64,000 bases of DNA from RGIG1995 sp045645205 (GTDB lineage Bacteria > Bacillota > Clostridia > Oscillospirales > CAG-272): assembly GCA_045645205.1 (NCBI GenBank), contig JAZRIJ010000078.1:1-64000 (forward strand). Direction: 5' to 3'. Below, piece by piece: positions 51,089-59,510 of this stretch. The position numbers and the translations under genes were made by a program. The notes beneath the pieces were generated by a model, which saw only the letters and a program-made list of their open reading frames with translations, had not been told where the DNA came from and did not search any database. Every line of letters begins with the position of its first letter. Position 1 is the first letter of the stretch.

Positions 51089-52783
51089 ATGCAGTCGAAG
51101 AAAAAAGACAACGTCGGCATAACTGCTTTATACTGCCGACTATCACGTGATGACGGAACGGATAACGATAGCAACTCTATCGTGAATCAAAAGAAGCTGT
51201 TGCAGAAATACGCAAAGGAACACGGCTTTTCTAACACCCGCAGTTATGTGGATGACGGCTATACGGGAACAAACTTTAACCGCCCCGGCTTTCAAAAATT
51301 GCTTGAGGATATTGAGATGGGATACGTAAGTGTGATTATCGTAAAGGATATGTCCCGACTCGGCAGAGATTATCTGCAAGTAGGATATTACACCGACACC
51401 TACTTTCCCGATAGAAATATTCGCTTCATAGCAGTAAATGACTGTGTAGACAGTGCAGACGGTGAAAACGAACTTGCACCTTTTCGTAACGTTATGAATG
51501 AAATGTACGCAAGAGATATTAGCCGTAAGGTCAGAAGCTCCCACAGACTTCGTGGTAACGCAGGAGAGCCGTTATCTCAGCCGCCGTATGGGTATCTGAA
51601 ATCGCCCGAAAACAAAAAGAAATGGGTTATAGATCCCGAAGCCGCACAAGTGGTGCAAGATATATTCCGTATGTGCTTGGAGGGCAAAGGCAACGAAACC
51701 ATTGCCCGAATCCTTCAAGAACGAAAGGTGTTAATCCCGATGGCATATTGGAGAGAAAAAGGTCTTGGCAGAGGCGGAAAGAAAGCACAACCCAATCCTT
51801 ATAAATGGTGCAAATCCACCATAGCCAAGATACTTGCTCAACAGAAATACTGCGGTGATGTAATCAACTTTAAGACCTATTCAAAGTCGTTCAAGAACAA
51901 AGCCCGTATCCCTAATCCTGAAGAAAATTGGGCGGTGTTCAAGAATGTGCACGATCCAATAATTGACCGTGAAACCTTTGAATCGGTGCAGAAGCTCACC
52001 AAGAAAACCAAACGTCGAGCACCGAAAGCAGACAATGCCGAAAAGAATATGTTTTGCGATTTGCTTTACTGTGCTGATTGCGGTAGCAAGTTATGGTCGC
52101 ACGTAAACACCATAAACAAGGATATTCAATATTTCAGTTGCTCCAATTACAAGGTGGATACAAGAGGAACTTGCGAAACACGGCACTATATCCGTGCTGA
52201 TGCCATAGAGCAAGTGGTAATGCTTGAACTAAAGCGAATGGCAAAGTTCTTACAGAGCGACGAGGAAGCCTTTGCAGACCTACTTGCTCAAAAGACACAA
52301 AAGGATATTATCAATGAGCAAAAAGCCTTGCAGGGCGAACTGCAACGGTGTACGGCACGAAACCAAAAGGTTGCTGAGCTTTACGAAAAGCTTTACGAGG
52401 ACAATGTTTCGGGCAAGGTAACGGATGAGTGGTTTATGCAGTTATCCCACAAATACGAAGTAGAGCGTATGGAGCTGAAAACCAAGATTGCATCCCTAAA
52501 CGAAAGGATAAACAATCTTGGTACAATGCAACAGAACAAAGACAGATTTATCAACGCTATCCGAAGATTTATGGAAATGCAAAAACTGACTGCACCACTT
52601 CTTCGTGAACTCATAGACGAGATAACGGTTTATGAAACCGAAGGTGTTGGTAAGAATCGCAGTCAGAGGATTATGATCCATTACAAATTCATTGGGTATA
52701 TTGAGATACCCGAATGCGGAAGTAATTACAAGGCAGATACACGAAAAGGTGTAGCTGTCGAGTATATTACCAAATCCGCATAA
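51089..52783 (+). CDS. Large serine recombinase (integrase/excisionase of the island)
   Basis: This 564-residue protein starts after GGGAAGGAGGACTAA. It has the resolvase catalytic domain (YCRLSRDDGTDNDSNSI with the nucleophile Ser near residue 19, and VIIVKDMSRLGRDYLQVGYY), the recombinase domain (GNETIARILQERKVL), a zinc ribbon (CADCGSKLWSH, about 325-335) with a coiled coil, and a C-terminal DUF4368-type end (ELIDEITVYETEGVGKNRSQ). It catalyses site-specific insertion and excision through a Ser-DNA bond. It sits at the right edge of the island, as expected for the enzyme that moved it. Confidence 0.93.
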   Translation: MQSKKKDNVGITALYCRLSRDDGTDNDSNSIVNQKKLLQKYAKEHGFSNTRSYVDDGYTGTNFNRPGFQKLLEDIEMGYVSVIIVKDMSRLGRDYLQVGYYTDTYFPDRNIRFIAVNDCVDSADGENELAPFRNVMNEMYARDISRKVRSSHRLRGNAGEPLSQPPYGYLKSPENKKKWVIDPEAAQVVQDIFRMCLEGKGNETIARILQERKVLIPMAYWREKGLGRGGKKAQPNPYKWCKSTIAKILAQQKYCGDVINFKTYSKSFKNKARIPNPEENWAVFKNVHDPIIDRETFESVQKLTKKTKRRAPKADNAEKNMFCDLLYCADCGSKLWSHVNTINKDIQYFSCSNYKVDTRGTCETRHYIRADAIEQVVMLELKRMAKFLQSDEEAFADLLAQKTQKDIINEQKALQGELQRCTARNQKVAELYEKLYEDNVSGKVTDEWFMQLSHKYEVERMELKTKIASLNERINNLGTMQQNKDRFINAIRRFMEMQKLTAPLLRELIDEITVYETEGVGKNRSQRIMIHYKFIGYIEIPECGSNYKADTRKGVAVEYITKSA

Positions 52784-52790
52784 AACAAAA

Positions 52791-52812
52791 GAGCAGGCTT
52801 TAAAACCTGCTC
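52791..52812. terminator. Hairpin after the recombinase gene
   Basis: GAGCAGG pairs with CCTGCTC. The T-rich side is on the minus strand, so it may serve mainly to stop the tRNA transcript entering the island. Confidence 0.5.
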
Positions 52813-52840
52813 CATACATAACGAAGAAACTCGAAATTAC

Positions 52841-52884
52841 AAAAAATCGAGTGTCCATAACTCAAATCCGTTATGAACACTCGA
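52841..52884 (-). terminator. Terminator of the tRNA-Pro transcript
   Basis: TCGAGTGTTCATAAC pairs with GTTATGGACACTCGA (one G-T pair), followed by six T, just after the encoded CCA. Confidence 0.85.
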
Positions 52885-52886
52885 TA

Positions 52887-52963
52887 TGGTCGGAGTGACT
52901 GGATTCGAACCAGCGGCCTCATGGACCCGAACCATGCGCACTACCAAACTGTGCCACACCCCG
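52887..52963 (-). tRNA. tRNA-Pro (anticodon CGG)
   Basis: The acceptor stem CGGGGTG pairs with CACTCCG, followed by A and an encoded CCA. The anticodon arm is CATGG-TTCGGGT-CCATG, giving anticodon CGG, and the T arm contains GCTGGTTCGAATCCAGT. All arms close, so the gene is intact. Its 3' end faces the island, the usual orientation at tRNA insertion sites. Confidence 0.93.
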
Positions 52964-52985
52964 TCAATATTTATCACACCATAAT

Positions 52986-53014
52986 ATTTTATCAAAATTA
53001 TGCCCTTTTGTCAA
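52986..53014 (-). promoter_or_regulatory. tRNA-Pro promoter
   Basis: TTGACA, 17 bases, TAAAAT on the minus strand. Confidence 0.8.
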
Positions 53015-53045
53015 TAGCTTTATCAAAAATGAAAGTCTATTGCTC

Positions 53046-53104
53046 CAAAAAACAAATAACCCTTGACCGCTTCATCATCTTCGTATTGCAGTCAAGGGTT
53101 ATTT
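53046..53104 (-). terminator. Terminator of the long minus-strand noncoding RNA
   Basis: AAATAACCCTTGAC pairs perfectly with GTCAAGGGTTATTT, followed on the minus strand by TGTTTTTTGG. Confidence 0.85.
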
Positions 53105-53512
53105 ATGTTCACTCTTGATATCTAACATCCGTGATTAACCTCTCTTTCTTAAACTATCAGCCTGCTTCAAATTTTCCCGAACTTCTCTTCAACGATCTTT
53201 CTTCATCTTTTAATCTCTTAAGCGAGATACTCTTTCGTTCTGTTTCGGCTACTCTCTTTGAAGCCTATTATCTTCTTTTGTTTCTTTCAAGAACATTCTG
53301 TTAAAAACATCTACAATTATTGGTTAGGAGACACCATACTATCAGTATAATTTTTATTTTATGTTCTTTAAATCTTTCAGCTTAATGTTATTTAAATTTT
53401 TCCAACCACACTCTCTATATTATTGGCTGTATTCCTTTTAACCCCTTAGCCTTCCGCCTTTTCAAAAAGCTTCGGTTTTTGCTTACCTGTACATTGGACT
53501 CACCCTTTCTTC
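53046..53512 (-). ncRNA. Candidate ~460-nt purine-rich noncoding RNA
   Basis: A promoter at 53519-53547 and the strong terminator at 53046-53104 bracket a stretch with no plausible coding frame. The minus strand is markedly rich in A and G (for example AGAAAGAGAGGTTAATCACG and GGCGGAAGGCTAAGGGG). Such strand bias over about 400 bases is typical of transcribed structured RNAs. I cannot assign a class; scanning against raiA, ROOL and similar large RNA models would be informative. Confidence 0.45.
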
Positions 53513-53518
53513 GCTTAT

Positions 53519-53547
53519 ATAATAACATAATTTTCACCCTTTTGCAA
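53519..53547 (-). promoter_or_regulatory. Promoter of the long noncoding RNA
   Basis: TTGCAA, 17 bases, TATTAT on the minus strand. Confidence 0.55.
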
Positions 53548-53631
53548 TTCGCAAATTATACAAACTTCACCAAAACTTTTTGTGCAATCAGGAGAAAGTT
53601 GTGCATTATATACATAATTTATTGATTTTTA

Positions 53632-53660
53632 TTGACATCAATATGGTATTATGATATAAT
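53632..53660 (+). promoter_or_regulatory. Promoter of twin small RNA copy 1
   Basis: Perfect consensus: TTGACA, 17 bases, TATAAT. Confidence 0.85.
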
Positions 53661-53666
53661 AGATTT

Positions 53667-53782
53667 GTTGTTAGAATTTTTATATTTCTAATTTCCTATT
53701 ACATTTCTTTTTTAATTTCTTTTCGATTTAAAGATAAAGTCCGTACCGCCTTGATCAAGCGAACAGTGCGGGCTTTATCTTT
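53667..53782 (+). ncRNA. Twin small RNA, copy 1
   Basis: A T/C-rich 5' part is followed by the hairpin AAAGATAAAGTCCGTAC / GTGCGGGCTTTATCTTT with loop CGCCTTGATCAAGCGAACA. Copy 2 (56075-56182) has the same loop core GCCTTGnTCAA and a stem of the same sense with changed bases that still pair. No reading frame is present. Confidence 0.65.
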
Positions 53783-53811
53783 GCCAATCGGTTAACTTTT
53801 ACAACAGCAAG

Positions 53812-53842
53812 GGACAAATACACCTGTATTTTTGTCCTTTTT
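53812..53842 (+). terminator. Terminator between small RNA copy 1 and the dehydrogenase operon
   Basis: GGACAAATACA pairs with TGTATTTTTGTCC (two unpaired T), followed by a T run. Confidence 0.75.
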
Positions 53843-53847
53843 GTTTA

Positions 53848-53876
53848 TTGTGCAAACAAGCACGGTATGCTATACT
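53848..53876 (+). promoter_or_regulatory. Promoter of the Gfo/Idh operon
   Basis: TTGTGC, 17 bases, TATACT. Confidence 0.6.
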
Positions 53877-53947
53877 AAAAATACAATATATAATATTTTT
53901 ATATTGTGTCCAAAAGTATAAACAGAATTTAGGGGAGGTTATAAGTT

Positions 53948-54928
53948 ATGTTGAAAGTAGGACTTATCGGATGCGGTTTTATGGGCAAGATGCACGCAAA
54001 CTGCTATAAGAACCTTGAAGGAGTTGAGCTGACAGCCGTTGCAGACCTTAGACCCAAAAAAGCTGAAAAAATTGCGGCAGATACAAACGCTGTTATTTAC
54101 GGTGACGGCAAGGAGCTTATAAGTAATGCCGAGGTTGATGTTATTGACATATGTCTTCCCACTCATCTTCACGCAGAGTATGCTATGGCGGCAATGCGCA
54201 AGGTCAAATACATATTTATTGAAAAGCCTGTAGCACTTACAGTCGAGGAGGGAGAAGCGCTTCTTAAAAAAGCAAAAGAAAACGGATGTAATGTACAAAT
54301 AGGTCAGGTTCTTCGCTTCTGGGACGAATACGTTACTCTCCGCGAGATAATAAATTCGGGAAAGTACGGTAAAGTCATTAACGCAAACTTCCGCAGAATA
54401 AGTCCCTATCCCCACTGGAGTTGGGAGAATTGGCTGCACAACACTGAACTATCGGGAGGCGCTGCACTGGACCTGCACATACACGATATAGACTATGCTC
54501 TTTGGGTATTCGGTACACCCCAAAAATTCTATTCCGTAAAAAATATTATCGGCAAAAAAAATTCCTACGTAAATACACTGATGCAATATGACAACTTTGT
54601 TGTAACAGTAGAAGGAACATGGGATCTTCCTCGCACAAGACCGTTTGAAACCGCATTCAGAGTTGTCTTTGAAAACGCAACTGTCGAAAACGGAGCTAAC
54701 GGTTTTATGCTCTATACTGATGAAAAAGCAGAAAAAATAGTTATCGAAAAGAAACAGTTTGCAGAAACAGTGTCGGGCGGTAATATCTCAGAGCTTGGCG
54801 GATATTACAATGAGCTTCATTATTTCTGCGACAGAGCAAAAAACAATCTTCCTATTGAACAGGCAACAGCTGACGAAGGTGTAGCTTCCTTGAAATTTAT
54901 TCAAAAGGAGTTGAGCTTCAATGCTTAA
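53948..54928 (+). CDS. Gfo/Idh/MocA family oxidoreductase, first of a pair
   Basis: This 326-residue protein starts after GGGGAGGTTATAAGTT. It has the Rossmann motif VGLIGCGFMGKMHANCY, the family signature IFIEKPVALTVEEGEALL (about 95-112) and GGAALDLHIHDIDYALWVFG (about 172-191), which carries the catalytic His. Such enzymes oxidize or isomerize sugars and inositols using NAD(P). The substrate is unknown. It overlaps the next gene by 8 bases. Confidence 0.88.
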   Translation: MLKVGLIGCGFMGKMHANCYKNLEGVELTAVADLRPKKAEKIAADTNAVIYGDGKELISNAEVDVIDICLPTHLHAEYAMAAMRKVKYIFIEKPVALTVEEGEALLKKAKENGCNVQIGQVLRFWDEYVTLREIINSGKYGKVINANFRRISPYPHWSWENWLHNTELSGGAALDLHIHDIDYALWVFGTPQKFYSVKNIIGKKNSYVNTLMQYDNFVVTVEGTWDLPRTRPFETAFRVVFENATVENGANGFMLYTDEKAEKIVIEKKQFAETVSGGNISELGGYYNELHYFCDRAKNNLPIEQATADEGVASLKFIQKELSFNA

Positions 54929-55937
54929 GGTAGGCATTGTCGGCTGCGGCAACATCTTTACCATGCACGCGACCTCGGCAGACCATCTTGATAACGCACA
55001 GCTCGTCGGTGTATGTGATATAAAAAAAGACAGAGCCGACAAAGCGGCCCAAAAATACGGTGTAAAAGCCTATTACGACTACAAAGATATGATTGACAAT
55101 GCGGGACTTGACATAATTCATATATGTGTTCCCCACTATATGCATCCCGTTATTTCAAAATATGCTATAGAACACGGTGTAAACGTTCTCTGCGAAAAGC
55201 CTATGAGTATTGAATACTGCGACGGAGAAGAAAATGTAAAACTTGCCGAAAAGACCGGGATTAAGTACGGCATAATATTTCAGTGCCGTTACAACGACAC
55301 CTCTAAACTCATTAAGGAAAACATAGAAAACGGTAAACTCGGCAAAGTTATTTCAGCTCGTGTTGTTCTCACCTGGCGCAAACCCGACTCCTACTATGCC
55401 CTTTCCGACTGGAAAGGCACTTGGGATAAAGAAGGCGGCGGCGTTATCATTGACCAAGCAATTCATTCGCTTGACCTTGCAAATTGGTTTATAAACGACG
55501 AGCCTGTCGAAGTTCAGGCAAGTATTGCAAACAGAGGGCACTCCGTTATGGAAGTTGACGATACGGGCGAGGGTCTAATTAAATACAAAAACGGCGCTAC
55601 CCTATCCTTTTGGGCAATGAACAATTATGGCTGTGATGAACCTATTGAAATACGTATTCTCTGCGAAAACGGAAAAGCCGTTATGAGCTATGATGAAGCA
55701 AAAATAATGTTCAATGACGGAACGGTTTTATCAGCCGAACAACAGTCCGACGGCATATACTACGAAGGTGGTAAGGAATACTGGGGTTTCAGACATATAC
55801 GCCAGATCTCCGATTTCTATGACGCTGTGGAAAACAACCGTCAGCCTGAGATAAGCGGAAAAGAAGCATTGAAGATACAAAAGCTTATTTGCGCTGTCTA
55901 CAAAAGCGGAAAGACAGGCAAAAAAATTAGCTTCTAA
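54921..55937 (+). CDS. Gfo/Idh/MocA family oxidoreductase, second of a pair
   Basis: This 338-residue protein has VGIVGCGNIFTMHATSAD, the NVLCEKPMSIEYCDGEENV block (about 92-110) and GGGVIIDQAIHSLDLANWF (about 170-188). It is a paralogue of the gene before it, with separate substrate-pocket residues, so the two probably act as an oxidation/reduction pair on one sugar. Its ATG lies within the upstream gene's last codons (AATGCTTAA). No transporter or kinase is nearby to name the sugar. A terminator follows. Confidence 0.88.
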   Translation: MLKVGIVGCGNIFTMHATSADHLDNAQLVGVCDIKKDRADKAAQKYGVKAYYDYKDMIDNAGLDIIHICVPHYMHPVISKYAIEHGVNVLCEKPMSIEYCDGEENVKLAEKTGIKYGIIFQCRYNDTSKLIKENIENGKLGKVISARVVLTWRKPDSYYALSDWKGTWDKEGGGVIIDQAIHSLDLANWFINDEPVEVQASIANRGHSVMEVDDTGEGLIKYKNGATLSFWAMNNYGCDEPIEIRILCENGKAVMSYDEAKIMFNDGTVLSAEQQSDGIYYEGGKEYWGFRHIRQISDFYDAVENNRQPEISGKEALKIQKLICAVYKSGKTGKKISF

Positions 55938-55992
55938 ACAGACTTACTCTGCTCCTAAAAGCCATACAAACACCATCAAGCCACCTCACATA

Positions 55993-56038
55993 AACAGCAG
56001 ATTTTGGTGCAACACTCCCGTATTCCTGCTGTTTTTTT
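55993..56038 (+). terminator. Terminator of the Gfo/Idh operon
   Basis: AACAGCAG pairs with CTGCTGTT, followed by T5. Confidence 0.7.
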
Positions 56039-56039
56039 A

Positions 56040-56068
56040 TTTACACGAACATACAGCTGTGATATAAT
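56040..56068 (+). promoter_or_regulatory. Promoter of twin small RNA copy 2
   Basis: TTTACA, 17 bases, TATAAT. Confidence 0.75.
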
Positions 56069-56074
56069 ATCTAT

Positions 56075-56182
56075 AGCAATATAAATAATGACATATTTCA
56101 GTTATTTTTTATATCTCAACTTCTTTCTAATAAAAAAAGCCCGGTACTGCCTTGCTCAAACGTAAAGTACGGGCTTTATCTA
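56075..56182 (+). ncRNA. Twin small RNA, copy 2
   Basis: The 5' part contains CAACTTCTTTCTAAT, then the hairpin AAAGCCCGGTAC / GTACGGGCTTT (one bulged G) with loop TGCCTTGCTCAAACGTAAA. It matches copy 1 in layout, distance from promoter, loop core and the trailing TTTATCT. No gene is visible from 56183 to 56387. Confidence 0.65.
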
Positions 56183-56387
56183 TTAGTATAAAATTACTTT
56201 TTCTAACTATCGGTCAGCATCGGCTGTACCCTTTTTATTTTTACAACAATTTTTAATGTTAACTTTCGGTTTGTGTTGTATTATAATGTATTTGGAACTT
56301 AGTATAAGTTGCAAAATATATTAAACTGAGTCCCGCAGTGGAGTTATGTATTTTTGGGGTGCGCAACTTGGATTGCGAATTTTTGCC

Positions 56388-57161
56388 TTATTTTATATTC
56401 TTTTTATAGATTAGACCTAAACCTTTCAGCAACAAATCGCTATCATTTACAGTCTTTCTTTTTGTAAAACTGCAAATTAATTCAGCTATTCCGCCTGTTG
56501 TAACAATACTTGCAGGTTCTATGCCTAGCTCTTCGGAAAACTTGTCTATTATTCCATCAATCGCCCCCGCGTAGCCATATATAATGCCCGAACGCATACA
56601 TTCGACAGTTGATGACGCTATGGCTTTTTTGGGGGGTAAAAGCTCTATCCTCGGCAAGAGAGACGCTTCTTCGGAAAGCGCACTGAGTGATAAATTTATT
56701 CCGGGCATAAAGCTTCCGCCGATAAACCTGCCGTTTTCGTCAACAACAGTCAAGGTTACCGCCGTTCCCATATCTACTATAACACAAGGCAAGGAATATT
56801 CTTCTTTTGCTCCAACGGCTGTTGCGACAAGGTCGGATGCAACACTTCCCGGATCGTCGGTAAGTATGTGTATTCCGCTTTTTACACCTGCGCCTACTAT
56901 AACAGCATCAAGTCCCGTCAGACGCTTGACAGCACTCTTTATTATGTGAGTCATAGGCGGAACGACCGAAGAGATTATCGCTCCCTCGATATCTGCAGTA
57001 TCAAAACAGCCGAGGGACAATATCTGCTTTATTTCGGACGCATATTCAAAAGCCGTGCGGTTTCTGTCTGTCTTTATATCCATAACAGGCTTTAGAATAC
57101 GCTTGCCGTCAACAAGTCCGAAAACAATATGCGTATTACCTACATTTATTGCCAAAATCAT
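56388..57161 (-). CDS. coaX: Type III pantothenate kinase
   Basis: This 257-residue enzyme phosphorylates pantothenate, the first step to coenzyme A. It has the ASKHA-fold motifs LAINVGNTHIVFGLVDG (about 3-19), DLVATAVGAKEEY, VDMGTAVTLTVVDENGRFIG (about 129-148) and VTTGGIAEL (about 221-229). Type III enzymes are not inhibited by CoA and need a monovalent cation. It starts 12 bases after the permease gene, forming an uptake-plus-kinase operon for pantothenate. Confidence 0.93.
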   Translation of the reverse strand: MILAINVGNTHIVFGLVDGKRILKPVMDIKTDRNRTAFEYASEIKQILSLGCFDTADIEGAIISSVVPPMTHIIKSAVKRLTGLDAVIVGAGVKSGIHILTDDPGSVASDLVATAVGAKEEYSLPCVIVDMGTAVTLTVVDENGRFIGGSFMPGINLSLSALSEEASLLPRIELLPPKKAIASSTVECMRSGIIYGYAGAIDGIIDKFSEELGIEPASIVTTGGIAELICSFTKRKTVNDSDLLLKGLGLIYKKNIK

Positions 57162-57173
57162 TGTGTTTCTCTC

Positions 57174-57779
57174 TTATGCTCTTTTTTTGACTGCGTGGAT
57201 AACCCTTACTATCGCAGGTGTAAGAACAAGATTTATTACAAGCTCTGCGATGAAATTGATACCAACAACACCAAGTATTACATAAAGCAATGCTGAATTA
57301 TAACCTTCTGCCAAAGCCCAGCCTGTTACAAGCTCTTTATAGAAAAGAAGCATACCAATCGAAAGTATACCAGTATTGCAGACAGGAGCTGCAACGGCGG
57401 CTGTTATAATGCCGATATACAAGTTCTTTTTGTTCAACACCTTGCATATAACGCCTGCAACAAAGCCTGCCGCCGTGCTTTTCAGCACACACAAAAACAG
57501 CGTTAAAAACGGCAGTTCCTGAAACATAAGAAATCCGCCCGCGTCAGCGCCGGTTACTACAGCAACGCATACTACAACCCCGAAAACTGCGCCAAGGATA
57601 GCTCCTTGAAGAGGGCCGTATAAAACTGCGCCCAAAATAATCGGTACCAGTGAAAGCGTTATTGTAAACGGTCCGATGTGAATTCCGCTTGCAAATGTTT
57701 GCAAGACCACGATTATTGCCGCTAAGATAGCCGTAACGACAACAGTTTGAATTTTTGTCTTGTTTTTTTCCAATGACAT
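57174..57779 (-). CDS. ECF transporter substrate-binding (S) subunit, likely pantothenate
   Basis: This 201-residue protein has six hydrophobic helices, begins with a basic N-terminus before VVVTAILAAIIVVLQTF, the S-component signature region, and has LGAVLYGPLQGAILGAVFGV (about 49-68). S subunits capture vitamins and dock to a shared energizing module encoded elsewhere. Adjacent coaX points to pantothenate (PanT type), although the sequence alone cannot separate it from other vitamins. Confidence 0.8.
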   Translation of the reverse strand: MSLEKNKTKIQTVVVTAILAAIIVVLQTFASGIHIGPFTITLSLVPIILGAVLYGPLQGAILGAVFGVVVCVAVVTGADAGGFLMFQELPFLTLFLCVLKSTAAGFVAGVICKVLNKKNLYIGIITAAVAAPVCNTGILSIGMLLFYKELVTGWALAEGYNSALLYVILGVVGINFIAELVINLVLTPAIVRVIHAVKKRA

Positions 57780-57833
57780 AATTAAATTACCTCCTGCTAC
57801 TGTCCCGATTTAATCGGGTATAGTGCATTTTTT

Positions 57834-57862
57834 ATTATAACTCCCATAATCTCCCTTGTCAA
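57834..57862 (-). promoter_or_regulatory. Promoter of the panT-like/coaX operon
   Basis: TTGACA, 17 bases, TATAAT on the minus strand. A small hairpin, CCCGAT/ATCGGG, lies in the short leader (57805-57819). From 57863 to 58014 nothing further is recognised. Confidence 0.85.
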
Positions 57863-58014
57863 GCAATTAAATATAAAAAACACCGAGGAATATGACATAA
57901 ACACCAACATTAATTTTTTTACTCTCACCTAAAAAACACAAAAAGGTGTTGAATAAAGTCTATATATTTTACTGACATTATAATTAAAATGGATAAGATA
58001 TTTTATTGTTTCTA

Positions 58015-58043
58015 TTGACAAAACAAATAGTATGTGATAGAAT
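58015..58043 (+). promoter_or_regulatory. Promoter of the AlbA_2-domain gene
   Basis: TTGACA, 17 bases, TAGAAT. Confidence 0.8.
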
Positions 58044-58083
58044 GCAATAGAAGTAAACAGCAAAGCAATAGAAAGGATAAAAT

Positions 58084-59367
58084 ATGCCATATCTTGAATC
58101 TGAAAAGTTAGAATTAAAGGTACAATATACAACAGAAATCAAAAAGGAAATCGTAGCTTTTTTGAATAGTAACGGCGGCACTTTAATAATTGGTGTTGAC
58201 GATAACGGAAGGGTCGTCGGCGTTGAAAACGCAAAGGATATTATAGAACGTATTTCGCTTATGATACACGAGGCTATAAAACCCGATGCTTCTTTGATTT
58301 GCAGTGCAGGTGAATACGAGGAAGAAGGCAAAACCATTGTCAAGGTCGCAATCGGCAGAGGTGTCAAAAAACCTTATTATATTTATGAAAAGGGTTTAAA
58401 ACCAAGCGGCGTATACCTTCGTATTAACAATACTTCACAGCAAGCCTCCGAGTATGCTATAAAACAAATGATTATTGCAAGTGAGGATAAAGCATTTGAG
58501 TCTTTGCCGAGTATAGAGCAAGATTTGACTTTCAATTATCTTGAAAATGTTTTCAAACGTGCAAAAATTGAACTAAAGCACAAGACGCTCGGATTTATAG
58601 ATGCAAACGGTTGCTATACCAATCTCGCTTTACTTCTATCGGATCAATGCCCCTTCTCCATAAAAGCGGCAGTTTTTGACAGCGACGATAAAAGCAGATT
58701 TTTAGACCGAAAGGAATTTGAGGGCTCGTTACTTCGTCAGGCTGACGAGGTTTACGAATATCTCAATTTGAATAACAAGACACACGGAGAATACAAGGGT
58801 TTGCTTCGAGAGGACAAAACCGAGTATAATCAGCTTGTTTTGCGCGAAGGACTTTTGAACGCCATTATTCATAGAGATTATTCGCTAAACGGCAGTATTC
58901 TTATCAGCATATATAAAAACCGCATTGAATATGTTTCTATCGGTGGTTTGGTGTCAGGTATGACTTATGAAGATATGATGCTCGGTGTTTCCCGTTCAAG
59001 AAACGAAAGACTTGCCAACGTGTTTTTTAAGCTTAAGTACGTTGAAGCATACGGCACAGGCATAGAGAAAATACAAGGGGATTATGAGTATACAGGCCTT
59101 GAACCTCGATTTGAGGTATCGGACAACGGCTTTCTTCTTGTCCTGCCGAACAAATCTTATATAGAGGAAGCAAAAAAGGTTCTCACCGATAAAGAGCTTG
59201 TACATGATTTTATCGCTAAATGCGGAAGAGTAACACGCGCAGAGGTGCAAGAAGAATTAGGCTTTAAGCTTACAAAGACAAGAAATATTATTCTTCAGCT
59301 TGAACAAGAACGCAAAATCAAACGCCACGGCAACGGAAAAGGAATTTTTTACACTATCGTAAAGTAA
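58084..59367 (+). CDS. AlbA_2/Schlafen-type ATP-binding protein with C-terminal winged helix
   Basis: This 427-residue protein starts after GAAAGGATAAAAT. Residues about 1-140 form the AlbA_2 (divergent AAA_4/Schlafen-like) domain: ESEKLELKVQYTTEIKKEIV, FLNSNGGTLIIGVDDNGRVV. The middle has LLREDKTEYNQLVLREGLLN and AIIHRDYSLNGSILISIYKN (about 258-277), a GHKL-like ATPase segment, and GTGIEKI. The end is a winged helix (RVTRAEVQEELGFKLTKTRN). Such proteins are usually labelled transcriptional regulators or RecG-related; some occur in defence islands. The role here is unknown. Confidence 0.8.
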   Translation: MPYLESEKLELKVQYTTEIKKEIVAFLNSNGGTLIIGVDDNGRVVGVENAKDIIERISLMIHEAIKPDASLICSAGEYEEEGKTIVKVAIGRGVKKPYYIYEKGLKPSGVYLRINNTSQQASEYAIKQMIIASEDKAFESLPSIEQDLTFNYLENVFKRAKIELKHKTLGFIDANGCYTNLALLLSDQCPFSIKAAVFDSDDKSRFLDRKEFEGSLLRQADEVYEYLNLNNKTHGEYKGLLREDKTEYNQLVLREGLLNAIIHRDYSLNGSILISIYKNRIEYVSIGGLVSGMTYEDMMLGVSRSRNERLANVFFKLKYVEAYGTGIEKIQGDYEYTGLEPRFEVSDNGFLLVLPNKSYIEEAKKVLTDKELVHDFIAKCGRVTRAEVQEELGFKLTKTRNIILQLEQERKIKRHGNGKGIFYTIVK

Positions 59368-59381
59368 AATAAACACAAAAT

Positions 59382-59399
59382 GCCCCGCGCAAGCGGGGC
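59382..59399. terminator. GC-rich hairpin between convergent genes
   Basis: GCCCCGC pairs with GCGGGGC. The T-rich tail is on the minus strand (ATTTTGTGTTT), so it chiefly ends the cohesin operon. Confidence 0.6.
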
Positions 59400-59510
59400 A
59401 AAAATTATGAAATGTTCATTTTTTCAAGGCAAAAAGTATCTATTAGGAATTTCCGAAAATTTGGTTAATAAGTAACTAACCATACATTAGATGCCTCGTT
59501 TATCATACTA

